Shown here in pieces: positions 55,410 to 64,000 of a stretch of 64,000 nt of DNA; position 1 is the stretch's first letter; every line of letters begins with the position of its first letter. Origin of the DNA: JAPPHA01 sp963662705 (GTDB lineage Bacteria; Pseudomonadota; Alphaproteobacteria; Rhodobacterales; Rhodobacteraceae). Under the pieces are notes generated by a model, which was not told the origin of the DNA, did no database searches, and saw only the letters and a list, made by a program, of their open reading frames with translations. The position numbers and the translations under genes were made by a program. The stretch covers positions 4,278,001 through 4,342,000 of the forward strand of contig OY759767.1 in the NCBI GenBank assembly GCA_963662705.2, in the 5' to 3' direction.

Positions 55410-56949
55410 TCAGGACGTCTGAGCATCTCCACCACAGTATCGGTGCATATGGACATCTTGTCTGGACGCCCGCTCATGCAGTTTCTTGATATAAGGGAAA
55501 AAGACGCAGTTTCGCGCTTCGATCAGGGAATGGGCTTCGAGATACTCCGGCATCGCCGCACGGATTTCGGCCAACACCGCCTGCTCGTTGATCTGCGTCA
55601 AACGGCCGTGCTCGAAGACAGTGACGCCATCAACGATCACCCGGTCGATCGAGCTTCCATTCTCGCAGTAGACCAAATGCTTGCAGAGGTCATTCAACGG
55701 CGTGAACGCCAGTTCATCCATCCGCAGCATGATCAGATCGGCGCACTTACCCGGTTCGAGGGAACCGGTCACGTCGCCGAGGCCGGCTGAGCGCGCACTA
55801 CCGATGGTTGCAGCTGTCAGGACTTCGGATGCCGTCAGCCACCGGCTGAAATCTGGCCCCGGGGCGCTCTGAACCAGAGCTGCCACACGCATGACGTCAA
55901 AAATTCGGGCAGAGTCATTCGAGCAAACTCCATCCGTGCCCAGGGCAAGAACGGCTCCCGCGTCCATCAAACGCCGGACCGGCGCAATACCTGCGCCAAG
56001 TTTCAGATTTGAAATGGCGTTGTGTGCGACGGCACATCCCGATTCTCCGATGAGATCGATATCCGCATCGTTTACCCAGACCGAATGGGCAATCGTGACG
56101 TTTCGGGTCAGGATGCCGAGGTCATGCATGTATTGGATCAGGCTGGCGCCATGGAACTCGGGTCCGGTCACGGCCTGGGTCCTGGTTTCCAGAACGTGCG
56201 TGTGAAACGGTACTTGCCTTTCGAACGCACGTTCGCTGCAGGCCTGCAGCAGATCCGGCGTGCAGCGTTGCGGACCAGACGGCGCGATCATGAAGCGCAA
56301 TCGTCCGTAATCATCATGGAAGCGGGAAAACGCTTCCTCGCAATAGTCGACATAAGCCTCCGCGGTGATCATCGGCCCGAATTCCAACTGTGCCTGCAGG
56401 TCAACCGGCAGGATTTCACGCGCATATGACAAGGCGTCAAACGGGTGGACATTCATCACCGCGCTCGCGACATTCGCCAGGATGCCGATATCCTCATAGG
56501 CACGGAAGACCATCGCCAAACGGTCGTGATCGTGACGCGGTGGATCGAAGAAGTCATCGCACATAAACGTCACGCCGCTCTTCAACGATTACATCGCGAG
56601 CAGCAGTGACCGGAGATAGACGAGCCGGGGCGGCAACAAAGGCCCCATCAGCAACGGATAGGCGTAGAGCAGCCAGAGTTCGAGTGGCAAACGCTCGTAA
56701 CGCCCCCCGGAAAAAAGTTTCACTTGAGGGGGTGTGCGCATTCACCAGTCCCGGCATGGCCAGTTTGCCCGCGCCGTCAATGACGGCGGCCTCTGGCGGC
56801 GCCTCGAGGTTCGCATCGATCGCCGAAATCCATTTGCCCTCGATCAGAATATCGCCCACAAAGGGATTGTCGAACTCACGGCCCCCAATCGCCAGAATTG
56901 TTGCACCCCGGATAAGAATCGCCTGGGGGTTGGAATTCGACTCAGACAC
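55410..56949 (-). pseudogene. Cytosine/guanine deaminase-like amidohydrolase, broken
   Basis: From ATG 56949 the frame reads ILIRGATILAIGGREFDNPF and LAMPGLVNAHTPSSETFFRG; the metal motif HTH has become HTP. A frameshift in the G-run around 56705 is followed, in the shifted frame, by ERLPLELWLLYAYPLLMGPL, then TAA (56591-56589) where a glutamate codon is expected, then SLKSGVTFMCDDFFDPPRHD and an otherwise intact remainder including HSVWVNDADIDLIGESG and ALGTDGVCSNDS. Such enzymes deaminate purines, pyrimidines or related heterocycles. It lies next to a decayed nucleoside-type permease and was probably its metabolic partner. Confidence 0.8.
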
Positions 56950-57600
56950 GGCTCTCCTCTCCGGTCAGGGTCGCTGCCTTGGCTCCACCACGAAGTTTTC
57001 CGCTGATCCAGACGCCCGAAATGGTCGCGAGATGAGGCAATGTCTGAAGCAGGCCATGGGGTATGTTGTCACCGAGAGTCAACTGGACGCGAACGCCGAG
57101 CACGCCGGCAATGGCGAAGAAAAGTTCCGCAAACTTAGACCAGACAGGGTGTCCCGCACCAAAGATCAGGGCAGCGAATGCCATGAACACCCTGCCCGCC
57201 GTCATGTTCGGGGCAAAGACCTGCAGGCTGCCAGTGGCAAATTCGGCGCCCCTGCCGGCGTACAACACACCTCCTGCGGCCAGCGCAATCAGTCGCATGT
57301 TTGACGGGTCGGTGCCGACACTTCGTGCCGCAAACGGATGTTCGCCGCAGGCGGGCGGCCGCAAACCGAAACGGGTGCACCTCAAAACAACTCAGAGACG
57401 GAACACGGCAACCGGCATCAGCAACACGAAAACCGACAAAACGCCGAATGCGCCGAAAGCCGGACCAGCCTTGGGCACACCAAACGAGACCGTTGACTTC
57501 GACACGGCAGCGCACTTCATTGCTGACACCATGCTTTGCGGTTTGATCTCCCGGAGTTCCAAGCCGGTCAAGCTGCCGAGTCCTTAACGTGCATTGAACA
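56942..57600 (-). pseudogene. Nucleoside/simple-sugar ABC permease, truncated
   Basis: The C-terminal part reads FGLRPPACGEHPFAARSVGT, MTAGRVFMAFAALIFGAG and a final cytoplasmic tail overlapping the amidohydrolase start. This matches BmpD/NupQ-type permeases. Upstream only one membrane piece (FGVLSVFVLLMPVAVFRL) remains, in a broken frame. The rest of the importer is absent, and an IS5 relic follows. Confidence 0.65.
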
Positions 57601-57749
57601 AAGCCGCAACGCGGCAGTTTCCTGATTTCCCGGTCGGTCGTTTGGTTTGACATTCGGTTTGGACTCACCGGTTTTCTCTTCTTCCGTCTTCCGGGCTCGT
57701 CGTGAGTTATCCTTTCCCTGTTGATAGGCCGCCAAAGGGCAACGGCAAA

Positions 57750-58075
57750 GACTCCACCAGCATCATTCGTAAATCTGGGTGTCGCTTGTCAGGGACGTCC
57801 AGAACGGAATGCAAGGCGGAATTCCGCGCTGTTCCAGGGCATGACGAAACCGGTCGGCATCATATCCCCCGTCACCAAGCAGGGTGTCCGCCAGAGGCCG
57901 CTATCCGACCAGGACACTTGCGCCCACTTGGTCGCTGGTCTGCCCGGCACTCAGGACCATCCGGGTCGTGCGCCCTGGGGCATCTGCCACCGTGTGCAGC
58001 ACCGAGTTCACACCGTCCTTCGTTCGGCCAATGCAGCGCCCGCGCCCCTTGATATATCCCTGTCTATGTCGACGG
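57750..58075 (-). pseudogene. IS5-family transposase relic
   Basis: The minus strand reads GRCIGRTKDGVNSVLHTVAD, TRMVLSAGQTSDQVGASVLV, a stop, then DTLLGDGGYDADRFRHALEQ and RGIPPCIP. This is the central part of an IS427-group IS5 transposase. No ends were found. Sequence 58076-58546 has no supported gene. Confidence 0.75.
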
Positions 58076-58546
58076 ACGAAACGTGAAGATTCTCAAATTG
58101 ATCCGACCTCAATTCACACGGTTTTCCTTTCCCGGTAGACATTCACAAGTAGCGTAACAGGCTGGTGTGAAAGCACTCTTTCAGGGAATCAGCACATCCA
58201 CCTCGAATTGTTCCGACGTCACGCAGCCGAATAAATCCAGGAATTCTGTGCTGGAATAAAGTTAGAAACAACAGCAAGCACCGTGTGCTGGCTGCGGATC
58301 CACTGGATACTGCGCTACCGGTGGGGAGCCGGGATGTTCCGGGGCGTCACTTCCGATCCCACAGGAATCTCGATCATCTGGAAGAAGGCACTGATCACCG
58401 TGCTGTCGGCGGCGGCGTTGGCGTTGGCGTTGATCTTCTGGCCCGGGTAGGCCGCAAGCAGACCCGGGCTTTCATCAGACGTGCCGACAGACATGCGTTT
58501 CCCAAGGGGGCTCCTCCGAACTCGTTCGCGGCACAGTCCGCCACAC

Positions 58547-59052
58547 TCAACCCCACGCCGAAACACGCAGGGCGGCGGCTGAGAACCCCGCGGCTCCCTG
58601 CCAGCCATGGGAAGAGCCCTCAAGGTAGCGGAGCTGACAACCGGGGAAATTCGTCATTCCATGCGGATGCTCACGCTCGATTAACGTGTTCCACAAGGCG
58701 TGGTCCGGGATCGTGTTGACCACCTGGATAGTGAGATCGCCAATCACGGCAAGATACGACGGGACCCAGGCCGACTCCGAAATATCGTCTTCAAGCCTGC
58801 GCGGCCTGTTGTTCACTCCGGCGACCGGGGCGGCGCCAAAACGATGCACGTGAACATGTCCGCCGGTGTCGCCAATGCCTTCATGCAGCCGGCAACCTGG
58901 AGGCGTCCGGTCGCATCGACAACGGAGAATTCCGCGCAAATGCGTCAGCCAAGGGCGCGTCGGCTGTCGAATTTCTCCTGCGACAGGATCGCGGCTATCC
59001 GCGAAACTGCCACCTCGTCCCGCAAGGTGCGGCTAGTCTGGGACTGTGCCAT
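58547..59052 (-). pseudogene. DUF4338 (DruA-like) relic
   Basis: Two frames give SRRALG, stop, RICAEFSVVDATGRLQVAGC near the start, then HALWNTLIEREHPHGMTNFP and GCQLRYLEGSSHGWQGAAGF. These are the signatures of DUF4338, present in Druantia protein DruA and in some IS4-type transposase fusions. At least one stop and one frameshift are present. Which of the two contexts it came from cannot be told from this fragment. Confidence 0.6.
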
Positions 59053-59316
59053 AGTGGGGGCGAATTACCGCTGCAAAACCGCATTGTTCAGTCAAATCCA
59101 TCATGACATGGTAGGGTTGTGTCTTGCATGACACGAACAGTACTCCCTTGGTTGGGGCCGACTTGGATTCCACGACTATCCAAGGCGGTGAAGTCTGAGT
59201 TGACCGGGCAGGCAGGGGTGCAACCAAGGTACGTTCCTCGCTAACCCGCGCGATTGCGCAATTCTTCACGGCACGAATTCCCAAATCAGTCTAGATTGTA
59301 GGAGCCACTTCCAACG

Positions 59317-59901
59317 ATGACCAAGCTCCCAATCCCGTCGCAGCACTCCGAGAACAGGTCGACCGACACCATGCAAATCGTTTTTCGGTCAGCGGAAATG
59401 TCCCGTGACGACGACGAAGAGGCGCAGATTGCCGCGATTCTCAAGCAATGTTTTGACGGTATGCACGAGGGAAGAACGTACTGTGAACAAATCCCGCAAC
59501 AGCGCCTCCTTGGTTATTGCGAAGACCGTTTGGTTGGGCATTTGGGGCTTGACTACAGGATGATCCGGATCGGAGAAGACATCCTTTCCATCGTCGGTAT
59601 CATCGATCTATGCGTGGTCCCCGACCTGCGGCGCAGAGGACTGGCACATCGTTTGCTTGCGGCGGCAGAGAAACGATCTGCGGCGCAGGACTTTTCTGTG
59701 CTGATGGCCAAAGACACACGGCTCTATGAAAGAGCTGGTTACCGCTTGCTGAACAAAGCTGACGTTACCTGCCTGGTAATCGATCAGCTACGTTGTCACA
59801 GTGTCCGCAACAGCGACCTCAGTGACATTTTCATGCAAAAGCCCTTATCCACCAAGCAATGGCCAGAGGGACCGATCGACATGCTTGGATTCTTGTTCTG
59901 A
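59317..59901 (+). CDS. GNAT family N-acetyltransferase
   Basis: The 194-residue protein shows a GNAT fold with the acetyl-CoA-binding segment LCVVPDLRRRGLAHRLLAAA and the late LYERAGYRLL pattern. Starts at ATG 59317 or ATG 59371 (MQIVFRSAE) are possible. It stands alone, and its substrate is unknown. It appears intact in a zone of relics; 59053-59316 holds no other gene. Confidence 0.85.
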   Translation: MTKLPIPSQHSENRSTDTMQIVFRSAEMSRDDDEEAQIAAILKQCFDGMHEGRTYCEQIPQQRLLGYCEDRLVGHLGLDYRMIRIGEDILSIVGIIDLCVVPDLRRRGLAHRLLAAAEKRSAAQDFSVLMAKDTRLYERAGYRLLNKADVTCLVIDQLRCHSVRNSDLSDIFMQKPLSTKQWPEGPIDMLGFLF

Positions 59902-59952
59902 CGTAAGTTCATTCCGTCGCAGGATCGGTTAACCGCCCATTGGCCCCAAGAT

Positions 59953-60165
59953 GTGCTTTCCAGCCGCGGGCGGGCCGCCGGGATCACCGCACCTGTCTGC
60001 AATCACACCCCCGGGCGGCCGCCATTGTCGCCTACCTGAAGTAACCGGAAGGGCGGCTCGAGGTGGCTCAGTACCTGGCCGGGCACGCGAAATCGGAGAC
60101 GACGAGGCGCGACGACCGGCGAGAGGAGCGGGTGTCGCTTGACGAGACCAACGGGTTGGGACATT
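59953..60165 (+). pseudogene. Integrase C-terminal relic
   Basis: RAAGITAPVCNHTPG and, in another frame, VAQYLAGHAKSETTRRDDRR and EERVSLDETNGLG match the end of the integrase at 12962. The nucleophile tyrosine position reads RDD. It is the third fragment of this family in the window. Confidence 0.7.
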
Positions 60166-60214
60166 TCTTGGTTCGGGTCACGTTTTTATCCGGGTGACCA
60201 AGCACGACATTGGC

Positions 60215-61132
60215 TCATCCCGTAGCTTCCTCCCAATTCTGTCCGGTCACCCAGTCACAAAAATATGCAATCCCGCTGACCCGGCGGTGCGCGCGCGGCA
60301 GAACCAGGTAGAAACCCGGCACGGTCTCAGCTGGCATGTTACGCAGCACGTCAACGCCCAATGGCGCAACCACGTCGCCGGCGAGAATGTCGTGTTCCGC
60401 ATCGATACGGGAGATCAGGCCAATCCCCATTCCCGAAAGCGTTGCACAGCGCATGGTCGCCGCATCATGAAAGGCCAGTTCCGACGCCTCATCCGGAGCC
60501 TCGACATCAAGGAATTCCAGAATGTCGGACCATAACGAGTTTGTCAGCACCGGATGCAGAAGGCGCTGCCCCGCCAGGTCCTGCCGCGATTTAACCCGCG
60601 TGGCCAGTTCCGGAGTGCAGCAAATGACCTTGGGATCCTTGAGCAGCAAGGTTGCCTCCAGATCGCCCCAGTCGCCGTAACCCCATTGCACGGCGACATC
60701 TATGTCATCGCGCCTGAAATCCGGAGTCTCGACCATGGTTGTCATTCGCAGGTCAGACTGCGGCTCGAGCCCGCGAAAACCGGGCAGCCGGGGCAGCAGG
60801 TAGCGGGTCGCGAAAAAAGGCGAGACGTTCAGGTTGATCCGGTCCCTGCACTTCTGCCTGGTGACCCGGCGAACTCCCTCTGACAGTTCATCGAACCCGG
60901 CCTCCACATACCTTGCAAGCAGATCGGCCGCCTCCGTGGACTCGATCGATCGGCCACGACGTTCGAACAGCTTGACCTGCAATATTTCTTCCAGCAGCTT
61001 GACCTGTCGGCTGACAGCCTGGGGCGTCACCAACAGTTCATTGGCCGCACCACGGATGGAACCATGGCGGGCCGCCGCATGGAACGCCTTGAGCGCGTTC
61101 AGTGAAGGAAGTCTGAAACGGTTGGGGTCCAT
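60215..61132 (-). CDS. LysR family regulator (GcvA-like)
   Basis: The 305-residue protein starts MDPNRFRLPSLNALKAFHAA with the LysR helix-turn-helix (GSIRGAANELLVTPQAVSRQ, about residues 24-43) and the GcvA-type effector domain (NVSPFFATRYLLPRLPGF). Such regulators usually control a divergent gene, but the region on the right is an autotransporter relic, so its present target is unclear. It appears intact. The gap 61133-61377 has no supported gene. Confidence 0.92.
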   Translation of the reverse strand: MDPNRFRLPSLNALKAFHAAARHGSIRGAANELLVTPQAVSRQVKLLEEILQVKLFERRGRSIESTEAADLLARYVEAGFDELSEGVRRVTRQKCRDRINLNVSPFFATRYLLPRLPGFRGLEPQSDLRMTTMVETPDFRRDDIDVAVQWGYGDWGDLEATLLLKDPKVICCTPELATRVKSRQDLAGQRLLHPVLTNSLWSDILEFLDVEAPDEASELAFHDAATMRCATLSGMGIGLISRIDAEHDILAGDVVAPLGVDVLRNMPAETVPGFYLVLPRAHRRVSGIAYFCDWVTGQNWEEATG

Positions 61133-61377
61133 GGTTGTCCGGGGTTCAGATCACCGCAATTTCAAACGGCTCGTTCTGCGCGGTCCCTATCATTGCAGAC
61201 TCCTCGATTTCGGCGGTTCTTGGTTTGAAGCGGCCAACTTCCCGCACCCGACCTTGAAAATTCATCCCCTGCCTTCCAGAATCTGGACGTGTCTCGGCAA
61301 CTGTTCGGTCTTCGGTTGCATGCTTGACGGCCTCGAAGTCCTGCCGCGGAATATCGTTTGACAAGTCAACTTGCACT

Positions 61378-62230
61378 TTATCCGCGACGATCCGGATTCA
61401 AGGCGAAGGTTAATTCGAAAAGGCACGGACGAAAGCTTGGAGAACGAACCCTTACCAACTGGCAGTTCCACCTGAGAGGCGCGCCGTGCACCACCTGCGA
61501 GTCGTTCCCGGGCTCCATCCGTGTCGCGGCGAAACTGGCCTCGAAGCCGGGGTTGGCAAACGCCGCCGGGCCCGGCCGCCAGGAGATGCGGACCACCCGC
61601 ATGCCGTCGCCCGAGAGTCCGAAACCCGGGTTCGGTGTGCCGGTGGCGACGTCGCCGAACATGGGCTGCCTGCAGGGGAGTCAATTGACTCCAGGGCCCA
61701 GTGGTGCCGCAGGTGCGCCAATGGCTACGGTCCCCAATGCTCCACCTCACCACTGCGCCCGGAAACCCGTCGTTTTTTCTGAAAACGGTCAACAGGTTCA
61801 TCAGCGTGCCCGGAATAATGCCACCCGGAGGACTGCTGGACGAGTTGGAATGGCTGCTGGTTGTGTAAACCGGTGTTCCGGCCCTGTCTTGCATGTCCGC
61901 GTCTACGCTGCTCAGCTTGTCGCCGTGGGATTGGCTGCCCGTCGTGAACGCCCGTGCGTTGTCAATCTTGAAGCTGGTAACAATCCCGTCCGACGCCAGC
62001 CTTGTGTTGGTCGTCAGGTCGACGCTTGTTGGCGCCGCTGCCGGCGCGGCGAACGCGTACAGCCCGGGTTCAACGGCCGGGCCAGGCTGGAAAACCGCAG
62101 CGCGCGTCAGGAATCCCGAGAGACCGGAAGGAAGGTAGCTGGAATGGTAAGCTGCCTCCCCCGGCCGGCGGGGGAGGCAGGTCAGGCGGCGGGATTCATC
62201 TCCTCGCCGAGCACGGTCGGCGCGGCCCAT
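61378..62230 (-). pseudogene. Third autotransporter relic
   Basis: The minus strand shows a passenger-like start (GLYAFAAPAAAPTSVDLTTN, DNARAFTTGSQSHGDKLSS) and, after frame changes, barrel strands NPGFGLSGDGMRVVRISWRP and ASFAATRMEPGNDSQVVHG. In family members these are separated by a long passenger, so most of the gene is deleted. It has no regulator gene beside it. Confidence 0.55.
62151..62179. other. Very strong 11-bp hairpin
   Basis: CTGCCTCCCCC and GGGGGAGGCAG flank a 7-base loop. It sits at the 5' side of the third autotransporter relic, like the hairpins of the other two loci, but no clear start codon follows at the same distance. Confidence 0.5.
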
Positions 62231-62576
62231 GGCGTCAGTGGCACGGAGGGAACCGCCTTAACGGCGGACAATAGATACGGCTCGGCTCAAATTCATCACG
62301 CGGTGGTAGACTCCGCACGGTCAAGCCTCCTCTACAGTTCGCCGGAAACTGAATCCACGCATCGTCGCCAACCACGCGTCATCGCCGGACTGAATTGTCT
62401 TTATAACCGGAACCTGCAATGTTGTCCGTGAGGTACGTGTGTGTAATTTAGGGTATTTCGTGTGTATTGTATGGCTTTGCGAAGTAATCGACACTAAACT
62501 GCCCTGCGGAATCCGAATCAGCCACCGCACCTGACCCCAAACGCCTCGGACTCAACCCGGAAGGGGAAGACGACCG

Positions 62577-64000
62577 ATGAACGATGCCAATGACATGCGC
62601 CGCGAACTCCAGGCGGCCCGCAAGCGCTTTGCCACGCTGAATTCGGCCATTCTCCGGATCAACGCCAGCCTCGACCTCGACACCGTGCTCGGCGAGGTCG
62701 TCGAGAGCGCCCGGGCGCTAACTGGCGCCCGCTGGGGTATCATTGTCACCGTCGACGGAGCAGGCGCACCACTGGACTACCTGTTCTCTGGCTTCACGCC
62801 GGAAGAACGCCAAGCGCTGATCGACTGGCCCGACGGTGTGCGCATTTTCGAACACTTCCGCGCCCTGCCGGGACCGTTGCGGATCGACGATCTTGCGGGT
62901 TACATCCGCGCGCTCGGCTTCGAGCCGCCCCGGGTGTTCTCCCGAAACTTCCAGGGCACGCCGATGCGTCATCACGGCGCCGACGTCGGCAGTTTCTTTC
63001 TCGCCGACAAGGCGGATGGCGAGGCGTTCACCGACGAGGACGAGGAGGTGTTGACCCTGTTCGCATCCCAGGCCGCGTCGGCGATCGCCAACGCGCGCAC
63101 CCACCACAGCGAACGGCGCGCCCGGGCCGACCTCGAGGCCTTGGTCGAAACCTCCCCGGTGGGTGTCGTGGTCTTCGATGCGAAAAACGGCCGGCTCGTG
63201 TCGTTCAACCCCGAGGCACGGCGGATCGTGGAGAGCCTGCGCATGCCCGGCCGTCCGCTCGAGCAGCTCCTGGAGGTGATGTCGTTCCGTCGCGGGGACG
63301 GTCGCGAGGTCAGTCTGAGAAAGCTCCCCATCGAGCAACTGGTCCGCAGCGGCGAGACGGTGCGCCTCGAGGAAATGGTGCTTTCGGTACCGGACGGGCG
63401 CAGTGTCCGGGTGCTGATCAATGCCACGCCGATCCTTACCGACGGGGAAGACATCGGCTCGTTGGTGGTCACCGTTCAGGACTTGGCGCCGCTTGAGGAG
63501 CTCGAGCGGCTGCGTGCGGAATTCCTGGGCATGGTGAGCCATGAGCTACGGACGCCGCTCGCGGCCATCAAGGGTTCGGTAGCCGCTGTGCTCGGTGCTG
63601 CGCCAGCCCTGCCGCAGGTGGAAGTGGATCAGTTCTTCCGCATAATCGACGCCCAGGCCGACCACATGCAAGGGCTCATCGGCAACCTCCTCGACGCCGG
63701 ACGCATCGAGGCGGGGACGCTCTCGGTCGATCCCGAGCCCTCGGAGCTGCCGACGCTCGTGGACCGGGCGAGAAACACGTTCCTGAGCGGCGGCGGCCGC
63801 CACGTCGTTGAAATCGACATTCCGGCGGACCTTCCCCCGGTGATGGCCGACCGCCAGCGTGTCGGGCAGGTGCTGAATAACCTGCTCTCAAACGCTGCCC
63901 GCCACTCTCCGGAATCCTCCCCTATCCGGGTGGAGGCTACGCGCGACGGCGCGCACGTTGCGGTCTCGGTTTGCGACCAGGGCCGGGGCGTACCGCCGGA
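62577..64000 (+). CDS. GAF-PAS sensor histidine kinase (3' end outside window)
   Basis: At least 474 residues are visible. A short coiled start (ELQAARKRFATLNSAILRIN) leads to a GAF domain (about residues 20-175, with FTDEDEEVLTLFASQAASAI at its end), a PAS-like domain (ALVETSPVGVVVFDAKNGRL), the HisKA box MVSHELRTPLAAIKG with its phospho-accepting histidine near residue 322, and the start of the ATPase domain (VLNNLLSNAARHSPESS, DQGRGVPP). AAGGGGAAG precedes ATG 62577. No membrane segment is seen, so it is probably cytoplasmic. The response regulator is not in the window. Confidence 0.92.
   Translation, partial: MNDANDMRRELQAARKRFATLNSAILRINASLDLDTVLGEVVESARALTGARWGIIVTVDGAGAPLDYLFSGFTPEERQALIDWPDGVRIFEHFRALPGPLRIDDLAGYIRALGFEPPRVFSRNFQGTPMRHHGADVGSFFLADKADGEAFTDEDEEVLTLFASQAASAIANARTHHSERRARADLEALVETSPVGVVVFDAKNGRLVSFNPEARRIVESLRMPGRPLEQLLEVMSFRRGDGREVSLRKLPIEQLVRSGETVRLEEMVLSVPDGRSVRVLINATPILTDGEDIGSLVVTVQDLAPLEELERLRAEFLGMVSHELRTPLAAIKGSVAAVLGAAPALPQVEVDQFFRIIDAQADHMQGLIGNLLDAGRIEAGTLSVDPEPSELPTLVDRARNTFLSGGGRHVVEIDIPADLPPVMADRQRVGQVLNNLLSNAARHSPESSPIRVEATRDGAHVAVSVCDQGRGVPP

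Noticed and set aside
1..64000. CRISPR arrays, rRNA and tRNA genes
   Set aside because: No regularly spaced repeats and no tRNA- or rRNA-like sequence were noticed on reading; a covariance-model scan would be the decisive check.

Overview
The window looks like part of a GC-rich alphaproteobacterial chromosome. This is inferred from high GC in third codon positions, frequent GTG and TTG starts, a Porin_4-type porin, and gene families common in Rhodospirillales and Rhodobacterales-like lineages; no rRNA or tRNA was seen to fix the taxonomy. It mixes compact, apparently functional transport and catabolic operons with long stretches of decayed genes, toxin-antitoxin (TA) loci and insertion-sequence debris. 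Such a pattern is often seen in host-associated or recently bottlenecked genomes.

Layout. 1-7.8 kb: a divergent GlxA/AraC-type regulator (cut by the window edge) and a tight operon for import of a carbohydrate-like compound (periplasmic binding protein, two permeases, PfkB kinase, TIM-barrel amidohydrolase, BtpA/SgcQ protein, ATPase). 7.8-9.2 kb: a stand-alone TnpB gene between 17-bp inverted repeats. 9.3-25 kb: an island of about seven TA-type loci (a HicA-like/HTH pair, HigBA, an in-frame HigB-HigA fusion, VapBC, FitAB, two further VapBC) plus Fic, a decayed tyrosine integrase, a NYN-domain gene and a DUF4238 gene. Four of the TA loci carry a disabling or altering mutation. Part of this island (10.2-12.9 kb) is bounded by 42-bp inverted repeats with a near-perfect 7-bp flanking duplication, suggesting an unnamed mobile element.

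25.0-33.4 kb: a second long catabolic operon (NMT1/SsuA-type ABC transporter with two permeases, RidA, HD hydrolase, GntR regulator, short-chain dehydrogenase, GMC oxidoreductase). 33.4-39 kb: an IS66-type transposase, then a two-gene TIR plus SLOG locus, Thoeris-like in its parts, which is probably an antiphage system. Its TIR gene has four stops and a frameshift, and its SLOG gene ends in antisense sequence from an AAA ATPase.

39-55 kb: two related LuxR(MalT-like)/autotransporter loci in opposite orientation, one reduced to fragments and one with an intact 928-aa regulator and a decayed autotransporter. Between them lie a porin and a five-gene peptide-type ABC transporter. A complete DDE insertion sequence with 15-bp inverted repeats sits between the intact regulator and its autotransporter. 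55-62.4 kb: decayed purine-type deaminase and permease genes, IS5 and DUF4338 relics, a GNAT acetyltransferase, a LysR regulator and a third autotransporter relic. 62.6 kb to the end: the start of a GAF-PAS histidine kinase.

Most functional assignments are by motif and family resemblance read directly from the translations. No database search was possible.
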